In this document: positions 1 through 12,127 of the stretch, one piece after another
Numbering within the stretch: position 1 is the stretch's first letter
Layout of the letters: the number at the start of each line of letters is the position of its first letter
Assembly: GCA_039583875.1 (NCBI GenBank)
Contig: CM077165.1
Coordinates: forward strand, 72,714,757 to 72,778,756
From: Platanthera guangdongensis
Lineage: Eukaryota > Streptophyta > Magnoliopsida > Asparagales > Orchidaceae
Reading direction: 5' to 3'
Length of the DNA: 64,000 nt
Notes under the pieces: generated by a model
Database searches by the model: none
The model's input: the letters and a program-made list of their open reading frames with translations, nothing else
What the model was told of the DNA's origin: nothing
Made by a program: the position numbers and the translations under genes

Positions 1-3000
1 TTACTATTATTGGTCGCTATCAGATTTCCAAACCCTTAATTAATTTACTGTATCTAACCCTAGTGCATTAGACACTTCCTCCCTACGGGAAGTACGATCT
101 TTCGCCGATCCCGAGCACCACCGGACACTAGCCATTCCAACCCCTTACTCACCCCAACTTCCAACGAAGAATTTTTTTTCATTCATCCAAATCAGCAAAC
201 ATCTAACCCCAGCTCGTGTGCCCCAAATTCTTACTCAAACACAATTTCTGCGATTTTACTAAATGCAGACCAACTTAAGCTATATGAAGTGTATAAAGTG
301 AGGTACACAAAATAATCACCAAGTATCCTTATAATAATTATTGGAGGGCTATAATGACATTTTAGCCTAAACCTAGAAATTCATAATTTTCCTAAATTAT
401 CAGATAATTTATTTATTTATTCTAGTAATCCAAAAATCGAAGTTTGAACATGAAGTACCCATTTAATTCAAGCAAATGCTCTACAAATTTATGATAAATT
501 CAAAATGACTATTCAACTTGAAATCCAGTGTCTCCCAATTTTCCAGCAGGAAATAAGCTCTGAACAAAATAAATATCAAATCCCCAAAATTATGTGTTTG
601 TACAGTATATATTGCAGATAATCATCTAAAAATCATGAATTTATTTCTCCAAGTGGATATTGACCTAAAAACTTATCAGAGCCCCAATTTCACAATTTTG
701 CAACAAGTAAATAGCTCTAAATAATTTATTGACCATAATTTCCCTTTTAAAAACTTGTGAAGGAATACTAAAGTTTTTCAACTAAAATTTATAACAAAAT
801 TCAGGAACAACCATTTGAACTTATCACATCTCCTGCCCAAGTTTCATGAATCTAGAATGAATAGTGTGATCATAATAAATAAATTACCACTTAGGGCCAC
901 ATCATGCATAACAAAGGGTGTACTAGTAATATTTCTCATAAAATTCCAATAAATTCTCCAGAGGTCCTAACTAACTTAAAATCCATGCTACCTAAGCTTA
1001 ACACCTTATTAGTAAGTTTTGGTGGCTTATTCTACACAAAAATTGTTTGTGTCCTAAATTAGGGTTAGGGATTTGAGAGGTTCATCCATCTCCAAATCCC
1101 CTAGAATTCATACCAGAGGGCTTTGTCTACCCTAGCATCATTTCTACCAAGTTGTAAGATCCCACAAGGGTATTTGACCCCATGCCATTCACAACACTCA
1201 AAAGCCCCTCCTTAGGGTTTGAGTTATGAACTTAGGGCAAAGCTACCCTAGACAACCCCATAATCCCTTTGAGGGTGTTAAAGGTCATTTCCAATCAGTG
1301 GTCAAAATATCAGCCTCTGTTGAGGTGATTTGACCACTCATCCTCAAGGTGCACTTTTCACTTAAGAACCCCTCATTAAGGAAAAAATAGGGTTAGTTCA
1401 TTCCCTATCCAAAACACATCCAAATGAGGTGAAAATTTATACAGAGACATATCATGAGGCCAGGTACCACTCACCAAAATTTGGCAGGGTTTGGAGGTAA
1501 TTAGACCACTTAATTAAATTACCCTAGTGTTATTAAATAAAAACTAAAACTATAGCCAAGTATCTCCAAAAATTCTCATTTTGGGGCAAGCCCTAGGTAT
1601 AGCTAAGGATGGCCCCCTGCCCAAATTTCAGGTCATTTTGACAAGGGATGAAGAGGGGCACCCTTTTTAATCTCAGGATAGCCATAGGTATAGGTCCCAC
1701 CAAAATGAGTTCTCTGGTCAAACCAGGCACCCAAATTTGTTCAAATAAATTTTACTATACACTAGACTCTCCAGGATACAATTTTCATGTTGACCCCATT
1801 CTATGAAATAGCCTCTGAGTATTTTTAAAAATTAAGAACATTAAATACTAAATGTGTGACATAATTCAAATAATAGAAATTATTTCCTATAGTTTAATAT
1901 CTCCCCTGCACGAATCTTGGCGCGCCACTGGACGATATCCCGTCGACTTCAAGCTCTAGCCTACGGCTTGGATTCATTCTGCCTGAAGCTCCTTCCAAAC
2001 GCTGCCCCCGGCGATCCGACCACTTCCCAGGCCGGCCACCGCCACCACCACCTCCGTTGAGGTGGTGGCTGTCGCCAGGCGGCGGCACAGCCACCGGAGA
2101 GGCGGATTCTGGTAGTTCTACCAAGAAAATTTTCGGCCCAAAACCATGAAAACCAAGAATTAGTTCATGCTCAATTGAGCCCGAACCTTGGACCTAAACA
2201 CTGCTATGATCTAGCCATGAGGTAAGGAGAGGAGGAGGACCTTGCCGGTGGTCTGAAGTCGAGAAGTTTGCCGGAAATCCATTTTTGATGGTGGCACCGC
2301 TCAGTTTCTGCAACCGCACAGTGGGGGTGGGGGGTTGGGTGCTCGCTTTCTTCAGGTAAGGATTGGGAAAGCCTCCTCTCGACCCACTAATGGTGTTTAA
2401 AGCCTCAGATGGGGAGAGGAGGGGCTAGATCATCAATGACCATTAAGGCCATTAATGGCTAGGCTCGGCCAAGATGGAGGGGGCTGAACTAGACCCTTGG
2501 TGGCCAGGGAAATGGCTAGAAACTTCTCCCCTTCCCTGTGGGAGTTGAATTCAACCATTAAGGGTGGCCTTTGGCCTCCCCTTGTCCGAGCCCCTTCCTT
2601 TCCTCCTCTTTCATCATTTCTCTATCCTCCATTAACATGGAAATGGAGCTCACCCTCTCTCCTAGTCACCAAGTTGACTTGGTCAATCAGGAGAGCTATT
2701 TGCAGCCCACTCATTCATAATTTCATGATATTAAGGCTAGCCCAAAAGGAAGGAGGGCTTGAGCTTGGGTTAGCACATTTGAGCTAGGTTTGACTTAATC
2801 TTGATTAGGGTTGACCTAGGTCAAATTGACCTTTTCTGTTACCATCATTGGGTCTTTGGTGACTTATTGGGCTCCCCTAGGGTCTAGGTAGGGATGGGTA
2901 GGGTTGACTTGGCACTTTGGAGGCCACCTGCCCTTAGGAAGAGTACTTTGCCCAAATTAAGGTTATGGTTGACTTTGGTCAATTTAGCCACTAGGGTTGA

Positions 3001-3563
3001 CCCCAATGGGGCCTTGGTGACCCATGGACCTCACCTTAAGGTTAGGGGGTATAAATGGGGTCCACCTGGCTAGGGGATGGTCAATTGACCCAATATAGTT
3101 CTGTTTGACCCATTTAGGGCAAGAGTTGACTTTGGTCAACTTAACCACCTTGACTATCCTCTAAGTGTCCTTAGTGACCCCTTGACCCCATTTTAGGTCT
3201 AGGAAGACCCTGGTAGGGTTAGTTGGGCTTAACAACGGCACACTACCCTTAATTAGGGCACCTTGCCCAATTTAGGCCTACAGTGGTCCTAGGTCAACTT
3301 GGCCACACTGAGTCGACTCCAATGGGCCCTTAAGGTTCAGATGAACTTTACAATGGATTGTTGTGGCCATGGTGGGGTCTTGAGGTCTTGGTCAAGCCCC
3401 ATGATCAGCTTAACTAGGGTTCATAAATCTACTATTTGCATACCATAGTGGTCTCATCTACATCCCTAGGTCTACTTGGCCTCTTTGGGCTTCCTAGGGT
3501 TTATTCATGACCTAGTCATGACAAAACCACTCCTAGGGGTCTAGTTGTTTGAGGGATGTTACA
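1..3563 (-). repeat. Non-coding LTR-like block, partial
   Basis: No credible coding sequence is seen here on either strand. The block ends in GTTACA at 3563, and a Tekay-type integrase reading frame resumes immediately at 3564. This is what an LTR inserted into that pol gene would look like. A plus-strand right end of GTTACA mirrors the TGTAAC start of gypsy LTRs, so the source element would lie on the minus strand. The left end is outside the window, so this may be a solo LTR or one LTR of a complete element. A small GC-rich patch near 1915-2110 gives short artefactual ORFs. The LTR call is an inference from the right boundary only. Confidence 0.45.
2664..3400. repeat. Cluster of inverted TTGAC / GTCAA motifs
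   Basis: Within this LTR-like block the motifs TTGACT, TTGACC and their complements recur at least a dozen times. Many occur as inverted pairs such as TTGACTTGGTCAA (about 2673), TTGACCTAGGTCAA (about 2811), TTGACTTTGGTCAA (about 2970 and 3130) and GGTCAATTGACC (about 3090). TTGAC(C/T) is the known core bound by plant WRKY factors (W-box). Whether these sites are bound is not known. Confidence 0.6.
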
Positions 3564-4289
3564 TCACATCTGTGCAATATATTTTGAAAAGAGTTGGGAG
3601 GATCACATATCTATGATTGAGTTTGCTTACAATAATAGCTACCAAGCATGTATTCAAATGGTGCCCTTCGAGGATCTTTATGGTAGAAAGTGTTGTACTT
3701 TGTTGTCTTGGCTGAAGATGGGAGAATCAAAGCTTTTTAACGAAAGGAATTCGAGGATGCGACTTCAGTTGTTCGAACAATCCGGGAGCGGTTGCTAATC
3801 ACTCAAGATAGGAGGGATAAATACTATAACGCCAAGCACAGGAATGTCAAGTTCGCCATGGGCGATTGGGTATATTTGAAAATCAAGCCATTCAAAGGTG
3901 TGTCAAGGATTCAACGCTTGAAAAAGCTGAATCCAAGATACCTTGGACCGTTTGAGATAATGGAGCGCATTAGAGAAGCTGCCTACCGGTTGAAACTATC
4001 CACATAACTGAGTGGTCTTCACGATATATTCCATATATTGTTGTTGCGGAAGGCGGTGCAAGAGCCAACGCAAGTGATTACTGCAAATCAAGTACTGGTG
4101 GATGGTGGATTGACAACGAAAGTCAAACCTATTCGTATTGAGGACATTGAAGTCAAGCAACTTTGCAATAAGTCGACCAGGAGGGTCAAAGTCTGCTTGG
4201 ACAATTGCGGTCATGAGGACCTTTTGTGGGATCAAGAGCAGATCATGCTTGAGGAGTATCCCGAGCTATTCCACTCAGGTACAATTTAA
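3564..4289 (+). pseudogene. Tekay-like chromovirus pol, integrase C-terminus and chromodomain (broken)
   Basis: This is the 3' end of a Ty3/gypsy polyprotein. It shows the end of the integrase core (FAYNNSYQ, then LYGRKC), the GPY/F-type segment (RYLGPFEIMERI), and a C-terminal chromodomain-like tail ending near EEYPELFHSG. It is close, segment by segment, to the C-terminus of the intact pol at 43739-47182, so both belong to one family. The frame changes once near 3790, and a TAA at 4005-4007 interrupts it just before LSGLHD. The upstream part was cut off by the LTR-like insertion ending at 3563. About 60 nt downstream a purine run leads into the LTR at 4349. It is an old, dead copy. Confidence 0.85.
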
Positions 4290-4348
4290 TTTTGTGTACC
4301 TTTCCATTCTTTAATTTCGGGACGAAATTCATTTACTGGGGAGAGAAT

Positions 4349-6428
4349 TATAACACTCTAAAACCAGAATACGAATTGGCCAATATGTTTATAAGACCCA
4401 TAGAGAAGTCCCTTGAAAATTGGGGATAAATTGGGAGTGATTTAAAGGCCTTTTGGAGCCCTTATAGTTTCACACGGGTTGTGAAATGGGTGTGTCCAAA
4501 GTTGTGTGTAGTTTTTCTAAGCTGGTTGGAAATCAGAGAGGAACATGGCCTATGACACGGGTGTGTCCAGCGTCGTATCAAGGAACACGGCCTGTAACAC
4601 GGGTGTGTCCAGAGCTGTGTCGATCTCTTAGTTTGGTTGTTTTGATGTGATTGCGGAACACAGCCTGTGATACGGCCATGTCACAAGCTATGTATGGGCA
4701 CAGGGAGACAGTTTTAAGGTCAAATCTGGGCCTTTCATTTTATTTAGGTGGGATCCGATGGTTGGGAGGCTTTCCTGATGAGATAAGGTCGGGAAATCAG
4801 GGTTTGAACATCAATTCCCTTCGCCCATTCTCATTCTAAGAGGTAGAGAGAGGGGGAGCAAAGGAAGAAGAAGAAGGAGGAATCCTGCCATTCTTGGAGC
4901 TTCGAAGCTCCAAATCACAAGCCGAGTCGAGATCCTCGGAGGCGAGTCGATTGAGATTGTTTTCATCCGGCTAGTTTCTCCTCCATGGGGCCAAAGCTAT
5001 CCTCTGGGGTAACGATCCTCTTCCTTGGACATGTTAAGTCCTTCATTTTAACATTTTACGGTAGACACTCCGCGAACATGTGGAAGTGGATCTCCTGATG
5101 GGTAGTTAGTATATCACCGTAGTGTTGCATTTAGATCCGGAATCGAAGTACGGAATATGCATGCTTTGTGAAGACCATCCGAGCATGATGGTTTGGATTG
5201 GTGATGTTTGTATGTTTTTTATTCCAAAGAAGACTCCATGGTTATCGCATAGATTTCAGAGTTGCGGGGTTTGCAGATGGCTGTGTTGAGAGTACCGGAG
5301 GTAGACTCCAGGAAAACACCTGATTACAGGAAGAAGTGATAGTCTTTCCCCTACCGCGCGGTGCTAGTGCTACCGCCGACGATAGCTTCTAGTGAGCTAT
5401 GTATGGTTGAGAGGCCTGTCTTGTGAGACCTAGGGGTCGTGTGTGCTTCTTTCTCGAAGACCAAGGGGCCAATTGTGTGTGGAGCGTGAGCTTAAATTGC
5501 TCAGCTTTGGTAGCCATGAGTTCCAGTATAGGATCCTTACAAAGTTATGGATCATGTAGAAAAGGGAAAGGGGATGCTGACCCACATCTGGCCTGCGAAC
5601 GGGATGATTTGAGCAAGGGATTTGGCTGAACTGTACCCTCCACTCTGCCAGTCGACTTGGAGTGGTCAATGTGTAAATCACATGACTTGTCGTAGCACAG
5701 GGGAATTATCTATGGCCTTGGCCATTGTGAGACTAAAAGCTCAAACATTGTTGACCGTCACAGAGAAAGGTGGTGGGACCCTTGTGGTCCTATGCACAAA
5801 GAATGTGCCCTGAGAGCACGGGGCGTTGGGCTTTTGTGCTAACATCTTTGACGAATGGTGCTTAAGTTGCACGATCCTATTATCATATTGTTATTATTTT
5901 AATACCTGCAGTTAAGGAGAACCGCAACCCCGAGTGAGTGGTGGGGTCGTTATAATTTGGTCAGCTAATGCTGACCGTTGCTTTTGTTTGTCGCCATCAT
6001 AGTGGAATGTTGCTTGCAGGTGAAGCTGAACCAAGCGGGAAATAGTGACCGAAAGCTTGGGATAGCTAAGCTGGCCCTCGAAGGCCAAAGCGAATCTCCC
6101 GTTTTGTTTATTTATATCTCATGTGTAGCCAGCCTGCGTGTTGAGGTATGCAAGACAGTTTAATTTCAGTAATCATTATAAGTCCTTAAGGCCAAGACTT
6201 ATTTGTGTATTTATTATACATTACTAGTTGTGATAGTGGACATTCATGTTGTTGTTGGGTTCTATTTATAACATTTATTTACTTCCGCTAGAATGCACTC
6301 TTTATTAGGATACACAATGCTGGATTATGGTTTCAATTTGGAAACTTCTTGGTATATTCGTGGTATATGGCGTCGGGCCCCGGCCGTACCCTCTGTTATA
6401 TGCTTTGTGACGGATGGGGGGTCTTACA
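4349..6428 (+). repeat. 3' LTR of the old Tekay-family element
   Basis: The left end TATAACACTC follows a purine-rich tract (ACTGGGGAGAGAA) and fits TGTAACACTC with G to A at base 2. The right end ...GGGGGTCTTACA at 6428 is the degraded counterpart of the end of the young Tekay LTR, whose complement reads GACGGATAGGGGGTGTTACA. Near 6366 the text TATGGCGTCGGGCCCCGGCC matches the same part of the young LTR. Length is 2080 bp against 2304-2433 bp in the young copies. Positions 4475-4690 hold decayed versions of the young copy's palindromes, for example GACACGGGTGTGTCC where the young one has GACACGGGCGTGTCC. Confidence 0.8.
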
Positions 6429-7560
6429 AGCCGCCTAGTTTTTCGGCAGAGTTCTTCAGGGATTACAAGGATTATTGCTTGGAGGAGCTCCATGGGAATT
6501 TTGCGGGTTTTCATGACATAATGGTGTCAGCATGTTCAAGAGGATCAAGGATGTATCCCATCTTAGCGAGTAGTTCCTAGTTAAAATTCATGGCGAGCAG
6601 GAAGGAAGGGTAGCTGTGGCTGATTGAGGAAAGTGACTTAGCTGGGTGTAGGTCTATGATATTTATATATTTACAAGAGTACTTAGTATGGGACATGGCC
6701 TTTGTTGTTACCAATCTACATTTATGGAGACCACGCGACCTGTCAAAAAAATGTGGGGATCATGTTAACCTAAATTCTGCGACGACCGAGGAAAGCATCT
6801 GAAAATAGAGGGTGGCTGGTCAGGCGACCATTTTGGGAGTTCATGAGGTCTTTCTGGTGGGCATTTTCTAATATTCGTGAACATTATCCAATCCAAGACC
6901 GTGTTCAACGCGGACTTAGATAAGAACTAAACTAGTTGCTAGTGCGAAGACAAAGCCTGGTCAAGTCTTCTTCTTCCTTATATTCGCCCGAACACCCTTG
7001 TAATTCCATTTTTAACTAATAAAGAGGCACATCGCAAGGAAGGCATTCACTATGGATGGTTAAATATGTTGTTCACAACTGCTTTCGGCGGCTCCTTTTC
7101 TCACACTTTTCACCCTCGCACACCATTCTAGGGAAAGTTGCTGATCACTTGCAACCCACATTATCCATCTACTAAACACCCTACTCAAAGATAGCGCACG
7201 GAGAGTTGGTAACATTTTTGGCTCCAGTTGCAACTAGGTATAGGGTTGATCTAGGGGTATTTCGAGGTTGTATTTAGGATAGATAAGCTAAAACGAACCT
7301 GACCATAGGAGAATGATCGATATAGAAAACTAAATGATTTCTACTATCGCCTTAATCCCAAGCGTCATTGGGGTCTCAATCTTGTAATCATTATTTTTGA
7401 AATAATAGCATTTGTTAATTCATTACTTTCTCATTAATTTTAATTTCTAAGTTTAATAGAAAGGAAATTTCTGTTGCAAATACCGAGTCGTAGATATTAC
7501 TATTGGCGGTAGCAACAAAAACTATAGATTTGTTATTTCTGGTCTTAAAATCTGAAAAAT
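6429..7560. other. No gene seen; probable copia LTR body in the right part
   Basis: I recognise no protein family in this stretch. The right half probably belongs to the copia LTR that ends at 7615. It contains an AATAAAG signal near 7018 and AT-rich text, but no clear LTR start could be placed. Short ORFs at 6293-6580 straddle the end of the preceding LTR and are not convincing. Confidence 0.4.
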
Positions 7561-7629
7561 TAAAAAAAACCCTTATTCACCCCCCCCCCCCCCCAGGGCA
7601 CCATAAGATTCAACAAGTGGTATCAGAGC
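7561..7629 (+). repeat. Copia LTR end with poly-C tract and primer-binding site
   Basis: The text TTATTCAC followed by a long C run, then ...TTCAACA at 7615 and AG-TGGTATCAGAGC at 7618-7629, is the canonical U5 end plus a primer-binding site complementary to initiator tRNA-Met. The same order (TATTCAC, C run, LTR end, TGGTATCAGAG) occurs in the two SIRE elements at 35629 and 54630. A copia Gag remnant follows directly. Confidence 0.8.
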
Positions 7630-7708
7630 AAAGTTATCCGAAATTAATTTAACACCTAGGGATAATGGTGCATCATGATAACACTTTTCATGAGAGATGA
7701 GGCAAAAG

Positions 7709-8146
7709 TAGACCAACACTTTTCACTGGTACTGACTATTATTATTGGAGAACGTGTATGCGTTACTTTTTAATGACTCTAGAATTTAAGGTCTGGAATA
7801 TGGTCAAAAGACAATACACTTCCCCTACGTATATTGTTGGAGAAGTTAACATAGACAAACCTAATGAAAGGTGATATGAGGAAGACAAAACTAGGTGTAA
7901 GAAGAATGGAAAAGTAATAAAAGCTTTTTGTGCTCTGGGTAGGACAGAGTTTAATAGAGTCTGTGCAAGTGAAACCGCCTATGATATTTGGAATCCTCAG
8001 AAACTAAATCATGAAGTTACTTCACAAGTAAAAGACTCGAAGCTATTTCAATTAGAGTCGGAATATCAAAAATTCTGGATGGAGGCGGATGAGGACGTTG
8101 AATCTGTTGGAGCCAAAATATGTCACCAACTTTTCATGCGCTCTCC
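7709..8146 (+). pseudogene. Copia Gag N-terminal remnant
   Basis: The plus-strand frame at 7709 reads a copia-type Gag. There is an FTGTDYYYWRTCMRYF segment near the start, which is the usual FxGxxYxxWKxxM block. Further on come CALGRTEFNRVCASETAYDIW and TSQVKDSKLFQLESEYQKF, typical of the Gag polyprotein (UBN2-like) fold. An in-frame TGA near 7874 replaces an expected Trp. The frame is lost after about 8146 and no protease or reverse transcriptase follows, so only the 5' end of this element remains. It sits just downstream of its own primer-binding site (7618). Confidence 0.75.
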
Positions 8147-8309
8147 ATAAGCAGGGTGGTATGCATAGGTAAATGTTGTTCGCAAGTGATTGGTTACTAG
8201 CCCCATGTAGATGGTAGAATATTGAGAAGTGAGTGTCGATGGCAGCGGCGAACACCGGATTGGAAGGATTACAAAGCGTGGTATGGCCACCCGGGGGGTA
8301 TGTGCGCGT

Positions 8310-8768
8310 TGTAACACTCGAGCTTTCCCATAGTTCAAAAACCAAAGGTTGAAGCTTTAGATCTATAGCTGGTGATAGCGATATCACCAGTCGATGGTGG
8401 TCAGGTCGATGTAGTCGGTGTAGTCGATGCAATCGATGCAGTCAAATTGCTACCACTAGCGATATCGTGATATTGCCAGGCGATAGTGAGTCACGTGGCA
8501 GGCAACCATGTGTCAATTGGTTGTGAAGTAGCTATTAACCGGCAAAGCGGCGTTGACTTGGTCAACCGGCTACTGTCGAGGTTATTGCGCCGCGATAGCG
8601 AGTTATCACCCAACAATAGCAATTTTTAAATGAATGCTCGGTTTAATCATGACCATCTATTCCTTAAGAAGTGGAGATCCTACGGCTGAGGCTTAACCTA
8701 GGATTGATAAGTTGTTGAAGAGCTTTCATTCCTTCCATTTCTCTTTTTACATCTTTGTTGAGAATATT
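8310..8768 (+). repeat. Probable gypsy LTR fragment with GCGATAT motifs
   Basis: TGTAACACTC at 8310 looks like a gypsy LTR start. The following 450 bp contain repeated, partly palindromic GATAGCG, GCGATATC and GCGATAGTGAG motifs between about 8360 and 8620. No coding content is seen. The right limit is set by the next LTR at 8769. Between 8147 and 8309 I see nothing recognisable. Confidence 0.4.
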
Positions 8769-11700
8769 TGTCACAACCCGCATTTTCTCCACACATAATT
8801 AATATATTAGAGTAAGAGAAAATACATTCCACGATGTCACGCCGTGTAGGGCATAACTGCAGATGCTTAGGCAAAAACTCGAACCTAACACTTAATATGA
8901 AATCATCAAGTTTATTATGAAGAAAACTGTAATTTAAGTTAAATTGTAATTGTCATATCCCTCGGCTCAGTGGATCAACTAGTCCATAAATAGAAATATG
9001 AATATGCGCTGCGAAAAAATACTTTGTTTATATGGTTTAACATCCTTCATGAGCATAAACATCAAAACAGGACAACTCATGATAAGCATACCTCTAGATT
9101 TAATATAAGTATAGAAATAGCTTTTACGTTGGTTAAAATATGGTCACTTTGGTTTACAGCAATGCTATGCATGAGGTAGTCAAATGATACTTTTAAAATA
9201 ACTAACATGCAACCCAGCATAAACCTTCTCAGAGATCAAGTAAAACCAACGAGTCATCAAGAAAGACTAAGTAGCTAGCTGGTATCTTAACAATATAAAA
9301 ACTCTGGTGGGCGTCAACAACCTGAAACAAACCCACCAAAATAAAAAAAAATAAGTTTGCCTAAACTAAACAACAGAACAACAACACTACCTCACACTGG
9401 TGAGGAAAAGACGTCTGCAACAACAGCAGAAAACTAGCAACCACCAAACCTAGCTGCTTAATCGGCTACTGCTCCAAACATGAGGCATTCCAAAGAAAAG
9501 AATACCTTAGCAAGAATATATAAGAGGTAAAAGAGCAACAGTAGATAATAATTAAAAGAAATGAAAAGGGGTTACCAACCCCAACCACTGGTAAGTTGCC
9601 AAACCACAATAAAAGAGAAATAAAACAGTTATGAGTTATTAACTTAAAAAGTCCAAGAGTAAGGAAATTGCACCAAGTGCGAAACGAAGCCATGCTTAGA
9701 GAATATCTGCAAGAGTAAGCATCCAACATATGTTGGTACAAAAGAAGAAGTGGCTTAATAGTTATAAACATGTGAATCACTAACACCAGTAAAAAATAGT
9801 TATGAGTCGGTGGCCACAATGTCCAACACGAACTAATAGAACCAAACATCTTTAGAAAGTACTGTGGGGGTGGCTACAATGTCCAACACAGCCTGACAGT
9901 CCAAACATCTAACAAAAGGGACTGTGGTGGTGGCCACAATATCCAACACAACCCAACATTGCAAGAAAAAACACCATAAGAAAACCCACCAAGTGCAATG
10001 ATTCACGAGCCAGCACTAGGTTGGTGGGCCTTTATCGATTTCCAACCATGGGCAACACCTAAACAACCATAAACACCTATAAAACCCCAACTAAAACACA
10101 GGATCTCTCCATAGAAAATAAGTAAGGAAACCCCAAAATCATCTTAAGGTCATACACGATGAATTTGCTCAATTCGGCGAGAAGATTCCAAGTCTAAAAA
10201 TGATTCATCGGGTATACTCGACGAATCGGTGAAATTAGCTTAAGTCCACGGGAATTCATCGAGTATACTCGACGCCTCGCTGAGTTCACTCGATGCATGG
10301 ACTTAACTGCACGGTTTTTTCATCACTAAATGCCTTCACTCAATGTCGCGCTGAGACCACTCGGCACACTCGATGCCATCCTAACCATACTTGAAGAATT
10401 CGTCAATATTATATGATGAATCTTACTTAGACTCAGAGACCACTCAATGCTCTTAATGCAAAAACCAAAACACTCAACGCCAAGCCTGATACTCGACGAA
10501 TTCGTTGTGAATATTCAACGAATTTGCCTTAGCCTTACAGGCACTCAACGCTTTTTACTCAACGAACGCAGAAACACTCAACGTTGAGACTATACTCAAC
10601 GAATCGACTTAGTCAAAGACTGATACTCGACGAATCTGACTCCACTCAATGCCTAAACTATTCGGTGACTTTGACTTAGTCAAATACTGATACTCGACGA
10701 ATCTAAATTAATCCAGACTCATTCCCGGCAAACTTCACTGAGGCTGACCTCAACATATTCGACGATTTTAACCTAATTTGACTATTCTATTCGACGAATT
10801 GGCTTATACTAGCTGTCTTATACTCGATTTATTTGTCTTAAGTAACAGTCATAAAACTGACAAATTTTACTAAGACTAACTATCAAATCCGACGAAATTG
10901 AACTTAGACTATCAATCATATACTATGAATTCACACTTAACCGGAAGTCCTACACTATACAACAGGTCAATCTTGATCGAACCCTACCCTACTCCTAATT
11001 TCTAAGGGGGGAGGAAAGTAACAGAGAACAAAAAGAGAAAGAAACTTGGCAAGAGGAAGAAATCACCACTTGCCTCAAATTTCTCGAATCAGGCCACGGA
11101 AGCGCTCCTCCTACAGGATCTGGCCGCAAGAACACCTAGACTATCATTCCTGAAACTTTTCGAGGAAAAAGACGGTCAAAACTGAATAACCTAACATCCT
11201 AAAACTCAAGAAATGGGAAAAATCACCGCACACACGATCTCGGCGAGAGCAACCCGTATCTACTCTCTGATGACGATTTCGCGCACAAGAGCACCTACAA
11301 TTGGCGGCCGAAAGCCTAGAAATGTCCGATGTTCTTCTCTTTCACAAAACAGCGTGACGGCTCGGGAGTGAGACTATAAATAGGGTTGCCATCAAATCGT
11401 AATGTTATTTATACTTTTACAAGTAATAAAATATTGTATTATAATAAATTACCAAATAAACGTCAAAATGGCCCGAAACTCAAACCAACTTGGAATCCTA
11501 TGAAAATTGCACTGTAGCTGGATATCGATGCTACGAATCTAATGGTGAGGTCGAAATCAAAATTCGACAACCCAAACTTGGGTAAATACTCCATGATGCC
11601 CAAAACACCAACTATCCTAAAAAGGCTCCACCAAGTTCCAAAACAAACACGGCTCGGAAGAGATATCTCCAAAACACACTAAAACTTAGGGAAGCTAATA

Positions 11701-11833
11701 TTCTAAATCAAAACCTAGGATACCAAAACGCAATTGTCATGCTCCGGCAATGGTACGCGTCAACGTAATGCCCTGGCGTAAAAAAAACCACTAAAGGAAT
11801 TAAAATAAACATCGAAAAATCAGGGGTGTTACA
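8769..11833 (-). repeat. 3' LTR of a minus-strand chromovirus, about 3.06 kb
   Basis: The right end GGGGTGTTACA at 11833 is followed by a pyrimidine-rich tract (ACCACTCTCCCTAAAAGG). On the minus strand that is a polypurine tract immediately before an LTR starting TGTAACACCCC. The chromodomain remnant at 11942-12036 lies on the same strand just upstream of it, as expected. The proposed left end is TGTCACAACCC at 8769. It is less certain than the right end because the partner LTR and target-site duplication are not visible. No real gene is seen inside. Confidence 0.6.
10150..10900. repeat. Array of ACTCGACGAAT-type motifs in the LTR
   Basis: Irregularly spaced copies of ACTCGACGAATC, ATTCATCGAGTATACTCGACG and relatives occur about 15-20 times, many partly palindromic around a central TCGA. 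The density falls off sharply outside this interval. The core CTCGACGAAT also occurs in the LTR of the Tekay element at 43440 and 43541. Confidence 0.65.
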
Positions 11834-11941
11834 ACCACTCTCCCTAAAAGGAAGTTTCATCCCAAAACTTGATACATGAAGGAGCTTCTAAAGAAGGAAA
11901 ATAACCAAGGGTTATTGAATAGAATACTTATCAAAGAAACT

Positions 11942-12036
11942 AGGAGAACAAATGAGGATGAGCCTCCTTCATAGCTGACTCCAACTCCCAAGTCGCACAT
12001 TCCACGTCTTGGTTTTGCCACAAAACTTTGATCATG
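11942..12036 (-). pseudogene. Chromodomain remnant at the end of a chromovirus pol
   Basis: The minus strand reads a short frame containing KVLWQNQDVECATWELESAM followed by KEAHPHLF and a stop. This is the usual C-terminus of a plant chromovirus integrase (KVLW..., ATWE..., P-LF). It lies about 110 nt upstream, in its own sense, of the polypurine tract and LTR at 11833. The rest of the polyprotein is missing to the right of about 12040. Confidence 0.7.
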
Positions 12037-12041
12037 AGTAT

Positions 12042-12127
12042 TGATGTAACGCCCCTAGCCGATACAACGTGATGATGTCACAGCTCCGCTCTAGGCGATG
12101 CTACCGGGCTGTAAGAATTTGACTTAT
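12042..12127 (+). other. Short LTR-start fragment
   Basis: TGTAACGCCCC at 12042 resembles the beginning of a gypsy LTR, but only about 85 bp remain before Athila coding sequence begins. It marks a rearrangement junction between the chromovirus remnant and Athila. Confidence 0.3.

Noticed and set aside
1894..2124. Pro/Gly-rich 76-codon ORF in a GC-rich patch
   Set aside because: Low-complexity translation in non-coding LTR-like DNA; no similarity or context.
9466..9849. 127-codon hydrophobic ORF on the minus strand
   Set aside because: AT-rich LTR sequence, no family resemblance, no coding signature; likely chance.
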